Below, piece after piece: positions 7,609 through 15,047 of a DNA stretch of 64,000 bases. This DNA comes from Verrucomicrobiota bacterium (GTDB lineage: Bacteria; Verrucomicrobiota; Verrucomicrobiia; Opitutales; Opitutaceae), in NCBI GenBank assembly GCA_023428905.1, contig JAEYWP010000008.1, forward strand, positions 186,001 to 250,000, in the 5' to 3' direction. Under the pieces are notes generated by a model. That model had not been told where the DNA came from. It worked only from the letters and a program-made list of their open reading frames with translations, and ran no database searches. The stretch's first letter is position 1; each line of letters opens with the position of its first letter. The position numbers were made by a program, and so were the translations under genes.

Positions 7609-9924
7609 ATGGAGCCCGCCGGCCAGAAACGTTTTGCCCGCATTGTCCTCGTTGTCCTCGCCGTCCTCGGGCTGGCCTGGCTGGCGCGCCTCGACTACGG
7701 CGAGAAGATCTCGACCAATATCATCGACCTGATTCCGAGCGACGAACGCTCGCCCGAGGTGGCCCTGGTGCGTTCGATCGTGGGAGACCGGCAGGCGCGC
7801 GTGATGTTGTTTGTCCTGCAGTCCGGGGGAAAGGCGGCCACGCCCGCGGCGGCCGACGCGTTTGTCTCCGTATTGCGTGAGTCGGGCCAGTTCAGCGAGG
7901 CCCTCGCGCTGGCCGATCCGTCGGTGCGCGAATCGCTCGGACGTTTCCTCTTTGAAAAACGACTCGACCTGCTCCTGCCGGGATGGCTCACCGCCCGCCG
8001 CGCCGAGTTTGACGCCACCGGCCGCCCCCCCGGGGCGTTTTCCGCCTGGCTCGCGGACGAGGGTGTCCGGCGCCTGGATACGTTCCTCACCTCCCCGGAA
8101 AGCGTCGCCTTTCAGGAACTGGTCCCCGCGGACCCGCTTCTCCTCCTCCCGGCCCTGGCAGAACGGGCCGAGGCGCTGGGTTTCAGCAACGAGAGCCGCG
8201 AGGCCTCGCGGGTGTGGGCGATCCTGAAAGCCTCGCCTTTCGCCGAGGAGGGGCAGGCCCCCGTGCTGGCGACGATCGACCGCGCGTGGGATGCTGCCCG
8301 CCGGGTCGAACCCGCGGTGGAGCTGCGCTGGACCGGGGTCAATCGCTTCGCCGCCGCCAGCAAGGAGCGGATCCGGGGGGAGTTGTCGCTCCTGAACACC
8401 CTCTCCATCGCCGCGGTCGTGCTCGTGGCCGGCGTATTTGTTCGCCGGATATGGAAGGTGCTGCACCTGGTCCCGGTCATTCTTTTCTCCATCCTCGGTG
8501 CCTGGGTGGGGGCGACGCTGCTTTTTGACCGCCTGCACATCCTGGTGTTTGTCATCGGCTCGCTCCTCACCGGGGTCGCGGTGGACTACGGATTCTACCT
8601 CTACATGCAGCCTCTGCTGCACCCCGACGAGCGTTATTCCGAGCGGGTGCGGCGCCTCCTGAAACCGCTGCTGACAAGCTGCATCACCACCGTGATCGGC
8701 TTTTCCTTCCTGCTTTTCTCCGAGCTTCCGCTGATCCGGCAGCTGGGAGTTTTTGTCAGCGCCGGCCTGATCAGCGCCCTGGTCGGCGCGCTGCTGTATT
8801 TCGCCCAGCTCAACCGCCCCCTGCTTGAAACGCGCACCCTGCCCCGGCCCGATACCCGGCGGTGGCGTAGTCCCATCCGCGTCCTGGCGGCCTGCGCCGG
8901 CGTGGCCATGGCCTTCGGACTTACCCGGCTGGAATGGCGGGACGATGTGCGTGAACTGGAGGTCCCCTCCCCTGGCTTGCGTGAAAACGACCTGGCGGTG
9001 CGGTCCTACTTTGGCGACCGTGAAGACCGCGTGGTCTACATCACCCGCGGCGACACGCTCGAGCAGGCGCGCACTGCGCTCGATCGGTTTCATGCCTGGT
9101 TGCGCACCGCCCAGCCCGAGGGCTCGGTGGCGAGCGCTGCCTGGCTGATTCCCTCTCCCGCGGCGTGGGCGGCCATGCCGGAGTTGCGCGCGCAGCTGGA
9201 CGATTTCCCGGCGCGGTTTTCGGCCGCCCTGGCCGCCGGCGGCTACGAAGCCGGCACGTTCGAGCCGTTTTTCGCAGCGTGGCGGGAAGCGGCTGCGGGA
9301 GAGTCTGCGCGTCTTCCCTACGCCGAGGCGGTGCGTCGGGCGCTGGGGACGTTGCAGGGGCCGCTGAGCCTGCTCGCCCATGCAGAGGACGGCTCCTCGT
9401 GGTTCGTCTCGATCAGCGACCAGGCCACCACTGCCCTGCCACCGGCCGAGCTCGCCACCGTGCCTGTGAGCCAGCTGGAAAGCCTCAATTCGCTTTTCAC
9501 CCGCTACCGCCACTCCGCCATGAAGCTCAGCGGGCTGGGCCTGAGCATCGTCGGCCTGAGCGTCTTCGTCCTTTATGGGCTGCGCCGGGGCGTGCGGATC
9601 TTCGCGATACCGGCCGGCTCCTGCCTCGCGGCCTTTGGGCTTCTCGGCTTGATGGGCGAGCCGCTCAACCTCTTCCACCTCCTGGGCGCCTTCCTCGGCG
9701 TGTGTTTGAGCCACAACTACGCGATCTTTTCGGCGGAGAACGCCGGCCGGAGCGAAGCGCCTCCGCCGTCGATCCGCCTGTCCGCCCTCACCACCTCGGC
9801 ATCGTTCGGCGTGCTGGCCTTCAGCCAGATCCCGGTGGTGGCCGCCCTCGGCGCCATCGTGGCCCTGATCGTGATGCTCGCCCTCCTGGCGGTGGAGTTG
9901 GAGCCACTCGCCGGTACGCCGTAA
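7609..9924 (+). CDS. MMPL/RND-family exporter of the pigment cluster
   Basis: The 771-residue protein has the two-fold RND layout: an N-terminal membrane helix (about 8-26), a periplasmic loop of about 230 residues, a block of five or six helices (about 265-405), a second periplasmic loop, and a second helix block up to the C-terminus. It matches the predicted-exporter group (COG4258-like) that accompanies aryl-polyene and xanthomonadin genes. It probably extracts the lipid-linked polyene from the inner membrane and hands it to the LolA-like protein encoded just upstream. Charged residues are rare inside the helix blocks. The stop at 9924 ends the tightly spaced run of genes; 95 bases follow before the ligase. 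Confidence 0.85.
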   Translation: MEPAGQKRFARIVLVVLAVLGLAWLARLDYGEKISTNIIDLIPSDERSPEVALVRSIVGDRQARVMLFVLQSGGKAATPAAADAFVSVLRESGQFSEALALADPSVRESLGRFLFEKRLDLLLPGWLTARRAEFDATGRPPGAFSAWLADEGVRRLDTFLTSPESVAFQELVPADPLLLLPALAERAEALGFSNESREASRVWAILKASPFAEEGQAPVLATIDRAWDAARRVEPAVELRWTGVNRFAAASKERIRGELSLLNTLSIAAVVLVAGVFVRRIWKVLHLVPVILFSILGAWVGATLLFDRLHILVFVIGSLLTGVAVDYGFYLYMQPLLHPDERYSERVRRLLKPLLTSCITTVIGFSFLLFSELPLIRQLGVFVSAGLISALVGALLYFAQLNRPLLETRTLPRPDTRRWRSPIRVLAACAGVAMAFGLTRLEWRDDVRELEVPSPGLRENDLAVRSYFGDREDRVVYITRGDTLEQARTALDRFHAWLRTAQPEGSVASAAWLIPSPAAWAAMPELRAQLDDFPARFSAALAAGGYEAGTFEPFFAAWREAAAGESARLPYAEAVRRALGTLQGPLSLLAHAEDGSSWFVSISDQATTALPPAELATVPVSQLESLNSLFTRYRHSAMKLSGLGLSIVGLSVFVLYGLRRGVRIFAIPAGSCLAAFGLLGLMGEPLNLFHLLGAFLGVCLSHNYAIFSAENAGRSEAPPPSIRLSALTTSASFGVLAFSQIPVVAALGAIVALIVMLALLAVELEPLAGTP

Positions 9925-10019
9925 GCTGCGACGGTGTCGCGGTGCGGGCGACGGAGGCTTTGGGCAACCGGTGGAATTCGGGCTAGGCGAAGCGTGGGCA
10001 TCCTGCCTACCCTGCCCGT

Positions 10020-11414
10020 GTGCCGTCCGCACCGGTCCCCCCTTCTCCGCGCTCGCTGCTCTCCTGCTGGCAACAGTGGGTGGACGCGGCACCGCAGTCT
10101 CCCGCCCTGATCGAGGCGGCCCATGGTCATGTCTTCACCCGCGCCGACGTGGCTGACCGGACCGAACGCTGGCTCGGGTCCATTGCGGCGGAGAGCCTGC
10201 GCGGTCGGCGCGTCGCCTTCGCCCTGCCGAACGGCCTGGGGTGGCTGACTGTTTTTCTCGGCATCCTCCGCGCCGGCGCGGTCGCCGTGCCTCTCGACCC
10301 CACCGAACCCGCCCCCAGCCAGCACCTGCTGGCTCGCCATGCAGGCGCGACCTTCCTCGTCCACGAGCATGGGATTGAACCCGTGGACGCCGGCGACAGC
10401 GCGACCGTACCGGCCGCCGACGACACGCACGACCTCTGCCTCATCAAACTCACCTCCGGGACCACCGGCATGCCGCGCGCCCTCGCGTTCACCCACGCGC
10501 AGATGCTCGCGGACGGAGAACAGGTTTGCCGCTCGATGGGTATCAGCGCGACCGACCTCAACCTCGCCATCGTGCCCTTCGGCCACTCCTATGGGCTAGG
10601 CAACCTCGTCATCCCCCTCCTGCAGCAGGGAACCGCCTGCGTCTGCGTCTCCGCACCGCTGCCGCATGCCATCGCCGCCGACCTCCTTCGCTGGCGAGCC
10701 ACCGTTTTCCCCGCCGTCCCCGCCTTGCTCCGCGTGCTCACCGTCTCGGATCTGCCGCACGACACGTTTTCCAGCGTGCGCCTGGTCGTTTCCGCCGGTT
10801 CCCCGCTGACCGCTGAGGCGGCTCGCGGGTTTTGGGAGAAGTACGGACGCCGGGTGCACGGATTTTACGGCTCCAGTGAAACGGGTGGCATCACCTTCGA
10901 CCGCACTGGCGACGCCACGCTGGAAGGCCGCAGCGTGGGAATTCCGCTCGAGGGTGTTCAGGTGACGGTGGGCGAGGATCAACGTTTCCGGGTGTCCAGC
11001 GCGGCGGTGTTTACCCACGATAACCTGGAGCGCACTGCCGCGGGCCTGGGCGTGCACTCACCGGCAGACCGGGCGGCGTTCAACGCTCTGGGAGAACTCG
11101 TTCTGCTGGGGCGGGCAGGGCGCATGATGAAGATCGCCGGGCGCCGCCTGGATCTCGCCGAACTCGAAACGACGCTGCGGCAGTTGCCCGATATCCGCGA
11201 CGCGTACGTCGCCCCGCATCCCGAGCGTCCGGAAGAATTGGCCGCCATCCTCGCGACCTCACTTTCGCTGGAAGAAGCGCGGGCCCGACTCCGCAGTCAC
11301 CTGGCGCCGTGGAAGATGCCGCGGCGTCTCTCCGTGTTGGCAGAGTTTCCTCTCACCGCTCGCGGGAAGCCGGATACACGGGCGCTTCAGGCGTTGTTAG
11401 GCCGGGGTGCCTGA
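10020..11414 (+). CDS. AMP-forming acyl/aryl-CoA or -ACP ligase
   Basis: The 464-residue protein uses a GTG start at 10020. It carries the P-loop-like A3 motif LTSGTTGMPRA (145-155), the A5 motif GFYGSSETGG and, near the end, the A10 motif RGKPDTRALQ with the catalytic lysine. It adenylates a carboxylic acid and passes it to a thiol. In xanthomonadin biosynthesis the equivalent enzyme loads hydroxybenzoate on an ACP, and a chorismatase encoded on the opposite strand overlaps its 3' end by 18 bases. That makes an aromatic acid the likely substrate. It is shorter than typical CoA ligases (about 520-560 residues) but complete in motifs. Confidence 0.85.
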   Translation: MPSAPVPPSPRSLLSCWQQWVDAAPQSPALIEAAHGHVFTRADVADRTERWLGSIAAESLRGRRVAFALPNGLGWLTVFLGILRAGAVAVPLDPTEPAPSQHLLARHAGATFLVHEHGIEPVDAGDSATVPAADDTHDLCLIKLTSGTTGMPRALAFTHAQMLADGEQVCRSMGISATDLNLAIVPFGHSYGLGNLVIPLLQQGTACVCVSAPLPHAIAADLLRWRATVFPAVPALLRVLTVSDLPHDTFSSVRLVVSAGSPLTAEAARGFWEKYGRRVHGFYGSSETGGITFDRTGDATLEGRSVGIPLEGVQVTVGEDQRFRVSSAAVFTHDNLERTAAGLGVHSPADRAAFNALGELVLLGRAGRMMKIAGRRLDLAELETTLRQLPDIRDAYVAPHPERPEELAAILATSLSLEEARARLRSHLAPWKMPRRLSVLAEFPLTARGKPDTRALQALLGRGA

Positions 11415-12404
11415 TCCCACGCGCTGCAAGGTCGCCTCGATCTCGATATTGAGGGCCGCGCGGCAGATGTCTGCCCGCAACCAGGTGACGCGATCCTCGG
11501 CAGCCAGGAGCGGGCCGTTCAGGAGGGCCTGCGCATGCTCCAGGTCGGACGCATGGCGAAGGTAGACCTTGAAGTGACGCTGCCAGCCCTCGCTGCGGCC
11601 GAGATCGTCGCCCGCACCGCTCACCCGCGAGATCAAGCGGAGGTTGTGCAGCGTACAGGCAACCTGCTCATCGAAGGCGCCCGGGGCCACGGTGGCGTGC
11701 CCCTTGATGGCGGCGGTGCCGGAAATAAAAAGATAGGAGCGTCCGTCAGCGGTCGCCGCGGTCGCGCGCGAAAAACTCGGAGCCTTCGGTCCGTGCTCGG
11801 TCGGGTACTCGTAAGCAGGAACCTGCTCGGGGTTCTCCACGTGGCAGGGTTCGCCCCGACCGGCGACAAAGAGGGTGGAGACGTGATCGTCATCGCAGCC
11901 AACGGCGGAGGCCGACGGCAGCATCCGTTTGTACGACGCCCCAAAGCGCTCCTCGAAAGCGATCGAGCGCCCACGGCAAAAGAGCCGGTAATGCTCCATC
12001 CCGGCGGTCTCCTCGTTGATCCTCGGAACGTAGTTCCAAACACGGTACAACGGCCGGCCCTCGGCCGCCTTCAGGAAAGCGCGGTACAGGGCGAGGGTGC
12101 GTTCCTCGATTTCCCCGCCGCTCGCCTGGAGCGCCCCGAAACCGAGCAGGAGGGAGCCGGACTCCACCAGCTGCAGCGGCCCTTCCGAGGCGCGGGCGGC
12201 GACGGACGGGAAGAGCTCCTCCGTGCACGCGCCGGCAAGGCACGGCACCACCACCCGCAAACCGCAGGGATCGTCTGTTGGGGCTCGTTGGGCGGAAAGG
12301 GCCGGCGAGCCATGCTGACGGCCCTGTTCGCTCGATCCGCTAAAGGCGATCCGGAGAGGAGACACGCTGGAAAAGCCGGGGCGCAGAGCGCCCGCGACGG
12401 TCAC
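11397..12404 (-). CDS. Chorismatase, FkbO/Hyg5/XanB2 family (hydroxybenzoate synthase)
   Basis: Starting at the GTG at 12404, the protein has 335 residues. Conserved segments of the FkbO/Hyg5 chorismatase family are visible: the RVWNYVPRINEE stretch, a serine/alanine-rich SASAVGCDDDHV segment, VENPEQVPAYEYP, and PSFSRATA. Family members hydrolyse chorismate; the XanB2 branch forms 3- or 4-hydroxybenzoate, the aryl head of xanthomonadins. The GTG overlaps the stop of the upstream small gene (GTGA), so the two are translationally coupled. A longer in-frame start at 12464 would run deep into that gene and I reject it. The product (3- versus 4-hydroxybenzoate versus the diol) cannot be predicted here. 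It converges on the ligase gene, overlapping it by 18 bases. Confidence 0.85.
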   Translation of the reverse strand: MTVAGALRPGFSSVSPLRIAFSGSSEQGRQHGSPALSAQRAPTDDPCGLRVVVPCLAGACTEELFPSVAARASEGPLQLVESGSLLLGFGALQASGGEIEERTLALYRAFLKAAEGRPLYRVWNYVPRINEETAGMEHYRLFCRGRSIAFEERFGASYKRMLPSASAVGCDDDHVSTLFVAGRGEPCHVENPEQVPAYEYPTEHGPKAPSFSRATAATADGRSYLFISGTAAIKGHATVAPGAFDEQVACTLHNLRLISRVSGAGDDLGRSEGWQRHFKVYLRHASDLEHAQALLNGPLLAAEDRVTWLRADICRAALNIEIEATLQRVGSGTPA

Positions 12405-12790
12405 TTCTGGATCGCGAGAGTGTTCAACTTGATGTTGATGTCCTTCTTCAGGAACTTGATCCAATCCTCCGGCAGCTTGGGCTTACCGCTGCGGAGCGAC
12501 TTGGAATAAATCTGCGCCTCCGTCGTGTTGTACACGAGGGTCAGGTTCGCGACCCAGCGGCCTTGCTCAAGGAAGATGACCACCTTCTCGTCGTCCTTCT
12601 TGCGGATGGTCCAACCGCGGCCGGCCGCCGCCTCAAGGATGCAGCGCTGCACCTCCTCGGCGTCAAGGCCTTCGGGGACCACGATGGTTCCAGCAGGGGT
12701 ACCGTAATCCGTGCTATCCGCCGCCGACACGGCAGCGCTCGAAAACAGGGTGAAACACAGGAGACAGAGCAGGCGGAGGGTGATGTTCAT
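12401..12790 (-). CDS. Small secreted protein of unknown function
   Basis: The ATG at 12790 gives 129 residues with a clear signal peptide (hydrophobic run LRLLCLLCFTLFSSAAVSAA, residues 5-24). The mature part, about 105 residues, is mixed alpha/beta and lysine-rich near its end, with the motif IVVPEGLDAEEVQRCILEA and a strand VVIFLEQGRWV. I do not recognise a family. Longer in-frame starts exist up to 13051 but would remove the signal peptide from the N-terminus. Its stop overlaps the GTG start of the chorismatase, so the two proteins are made together, although a periplasmic protein and a cytosolic chorismate enzyme are an odd pair. Confidence 0.75.
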   Translation of the reverse strand: MNITLRLLCLLCFTLFSSAAVSAADSTDYGTPAGTIVVPEGLDAEEVQRCILEAAAGRGWTIRKKDDEKVVIFLEQGRWVANLTLVYNTTEAQIYSKSLRSGKPKLPEDWIKFLKKDINIKLNTLAIQK

Positions 12791-12861
12791 GTGGAATGTG
12801 TGGTTCGGTCCCAAGCCTTTGCCCCGGCGGGCCACCTTCAAGAACAAAGACGGTGGGTGGG

Positions 12862-14124
12862 TCAGGCAGCCACCGTGGCGTTTCGCGCCTTCCCCGCAGG
12901 GCCTGGGAGCCGGATCAGGGCGAGCAATACCAACCCGCCCACAAAGAGTAAGCCATTGATCAACACCGCACTCCGGAAACCGAAGGCGGCCGCGCTGTAA
13001 CCCATGCTGATGGATCCGATCGCTCCGCCTAGCTTTCCGAACAGGCCCCAAAAACCGAAGAACTCACCGCTGCGACCCGGCGGGGTCAGGGTGGAGACCA
13101 CCGCGCGACTCGCAGACTGGAGGGAGCCGAGTCCAACGCCGGCGAGGCAGCCGATAATGTAGAACTGCAGCTTGGTTTCGCATTGCCAGGCCCAGAGTGA
13201 CACCACCAGCCAGAGGACGAGCGCCAGCAGCAAGGTGGCTTTGGGCCCGATTCGATCCTGCAGAAAACCAAAGGCAAACGCGCCCAGGGCACTGGTGACC
13301 TGCAGGACCGCAAAAAACACCACGTTCTCGGTCATGGTGAACCGGAGCACGTCGTTGGCAAAGGAGGCGGCAAACGCGATCACCGCGTACAGTCCCGCAA
13401 TGTAGAGCGTGAAGGCGGCGAAGAAGACCGCGAGGGTGCGGTGCCGCGGCAGGTCGCGGAGGGTGGCGAGGTTGGCCGCCCAGCCCGCCGCGAGGTAAGA
13501 GCGCCCGGACGGCAGCGCGCGGGGCACCGCCCGTTCGCGGAGGAAAAGCAGGGTCGGGGTGCAGCCGAGCAGGAAAAACGCGCCGGTCATGACAAAGGTC
13601 CACGGCACCCGCCCCTCCCCGCTCCCCATGATCAGCCACGCCAGGACCAGGCTCAGCAGCCCGCCGAAATAACCGAAGCTCCAGCCGTAGCCCGAGATCC
13701 GCCCAACATTGGCCGGGGTGCTGATCTCGGGGAGAAAACTCGCACACAGGTTTTCACTCAGGGCAAAAGCAACATTGGCCGCGACCACCAGCACGAGCGC
13801 CAAGGCGACGTGGCCCGGTCCGGCCAAGGCGAGCGCTGCCGTCGCCACCGCACACAGCAACGCGGTCGCGAGCAAGAAAGGCTTCTTCCGCGCCGTAAAA
13901 TCCGCGACGGCACCGACCCACGGAGAAAGGACGATGACCATCACCTGCGAGATCGCCAGCGCCGTCCCCCACCAGCTGATGGCGCGGACTTCCCCACCCG
14001 CCACGACCTGCCGGAAATACACCGCGTACACGACCGTGATGATGATCGTGGTGAAGGCAGAGTTCGCGAAATCGAAGCAGCACCAGCCGAAGATCTCGCG
14101 ACGCTTCACGGGGGCGGTGTCCAT
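12862..14124 (-). CDS. MFS transporter, UMF1 family
   Basis: From the ATG at 14124 the protein has 420 residues and about 12 membrane helices. The N-terminus REIFGWCCFDFANSAFTTII is the hallmark of the UMF1 family (PF11700), whose yeast relative Atg22 exports amino acids from the vacuole. Helix 2-3 contains the MFS-type loop GAVADFTARKKP. Substrates of the bacterial members are not established. It is 70 bases upstream of the small secreted protein gene on the same strand and diverges from the rRNA methyltransferase. A longer start at 14202 is possible but would add a basic, non-conserved leader. Confidence 0.85.
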   Translation of the reverse strand: MDTAPVKRREIFGWCCFDFANSAFTTIIITVVYAVYFRQVVAGGEVRAISWWGTALAISQVMVIVLSPWVGAVADFTARKKPFLLATALLCAVATAALALAGPGHVALALVLVVAANVAFALSENLCASFLPEISTPANVGRISGYGWSFGYFGGLLSLVLAWLIMGSGEGRVPWTFVMTGAFFLLGCTPTLLFLRERAVPRALPSGRSYLAAGWAANLATLRDLPRHRTLAVFFAAFTLYIAGLYAVIAFAASFANDVLRFTMTENVVFFAVLQVTSALGAFAFGFLQDRIGPKATLLLALVLWLVVSLWAWQCETKLQFYIIGCLAGVGLGSLQSASRAVVSTLTPPGRSGEFFGFWGLFGKLGGAIGSISMGYSAAAFGFRSAVLINGLLFVGGLVLLALIRLPGPAGKARNATVAA

Positions 14125-14216
14125 GGCGCGCGAGCAAAGCGCGAGGCGCGGACGAAGCAAGCGCCAGAAGGCAAGGTTTGCCCACGGGGCCCGGGGCGCC
14201 ATCGTGGAAGGCGACC

Positions 14217-14960
14217 ATGCTCACGAAGGCCGAAATCAACCGCCTCCGCTCCCTCCAGGAAAAAAAACACCGGGAGACGCTCGGGCTCTACGTGGTCGAG
14301 GGGGAGAAGGTGATCGGGGAACTGGTGCGCGCGGGTGTGCCCTTCCTCGAATTGTACGCGGTGGACGGCGCCGCCATCCCCCGGCCCCACGGCGCCAGCG
14401 GCTCCACCCCGGTGACATCGATCACCCCGGCGGAGATGGAGCGTATCAGTCATTTCCCTACACCGTCGCCGCTTCTCGCGGTGGGCAGGCTGGAGCGACG
14501 CCCCATCAAACCCGCCGACCTCACCACCGGCCTCACCCTTGCGCTCGACGGCGTCCAGGACGCCGGCAACGTCGGCACGCTCCTGCGGATCGCGGATTGG
14601 TACAAACTCGACCGGGTCGTCCTCTCGCCCGACTGCGCCGACCTCTTTTCCCAGAAGGTGATCAACGCCAGCATGGGCTCCTTCGCCCGCATGGCCCTCC
14701 ACACCGCGCCCCTGGCCGAGCTCCTCACCGGCGTGCAGGTGCCGGTCTTCGGCTGCGACCTGCAGGGTGAAAATGTCCACGCCATCAAGGCCACACGCCA
14801 CGCCGTCCTCGTGATCGGAAGCGAGGGCCGCGGGTTGTCGCCCGACGTCCGCAAGCGGGTGACGCAGCGCATCACCATCCCGCGTTATGGTGCCGCCGAA
14901 TCCCTCAATGCTGCCGTCGCCGCCGGCATCGTCTGCGACAACCTGAGGCGCAATTTATGA
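14217..14960 (+). CDS. SpoU/TrmH family RNA 2'-O-methyltransferase
   Basis: The 247-residue protein begins at the ATG at 14217 (MLTKAEINRLRSL). It has an N-terminal substrate-binding domain (about 1-95) and the knotted SPOUT domain with the three family motifs: LDGVQDAGNVGTLLRIAD, VIGSEGRGLS and IPRYGAAESLNAAVAAGI. It methylates a ribose 2'-OH in rRNA or tRNA using S-adenosylmethionine. The exact target is not evident; RlmB-type and TrmH-type members are hard to separate by eye. It is divergent from the MFS gene with 92 bases between. Its stop lies inside the left arm of an AT-rich inverted repeat. Confidence 0.86.
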   Translation: MLTKAEINRLRSLQEKKHRETLGLYVVEGEKVIGELVRAGVPFLELYAVDGAAIPRPHGASGSTPVTSITPAEMERISHFPTPSPLLAVGRLERRPIKPADLTTGLTLALDGVQDAGNVGTLLRIADWYKLDRVVLSPDCADLFSQKVINASMGSFARMALHTAPLAELLTGVQVPVFGCDLQGENVHAIKATRHAVLVIGSEGRGLSPDVRKRVTQRITIPRYGAAESLNAAVAAGIVCDNLRRNL

Positions 14961-15042
14961 TTTTTGATTGGTGCTTTATGATTACGGAGGGGGCAGGCCG
15001 AAAACGCCTCCTCCCCCAAATCATAAATCAAAAATCATAAAT
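14953..15042. repeat. AT-rich long inverted repeat between convergent genes
   Basis: A perfect 17-base arm, ATTTATGATTTTTGATT at 14953-14969, is matched by its reverse complement at 15026-15042. A shorter inner copy of TTTATGATT follows the left arm, with AATCATAAA overlapping the right arm, so alternative pairings are possible. The arms contain almost no G or C in a GC-rich region, and the left arm includes the stop codon of the methyltransferase. Placed between two convergent genes, it could work as a bidirectional terminator. A relic of a small repeat element is equally possible. Confidence 0.7.
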
Positions 15043-15047
15043 GAACC

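Noticed and set aside
7465..10092. Long antisense reading frame opposite the exporter gene
   Set aside because: It is a GC-driven shadow of the exporter frame, rich in Arg, Gly, Glu and Gln, without motifs.
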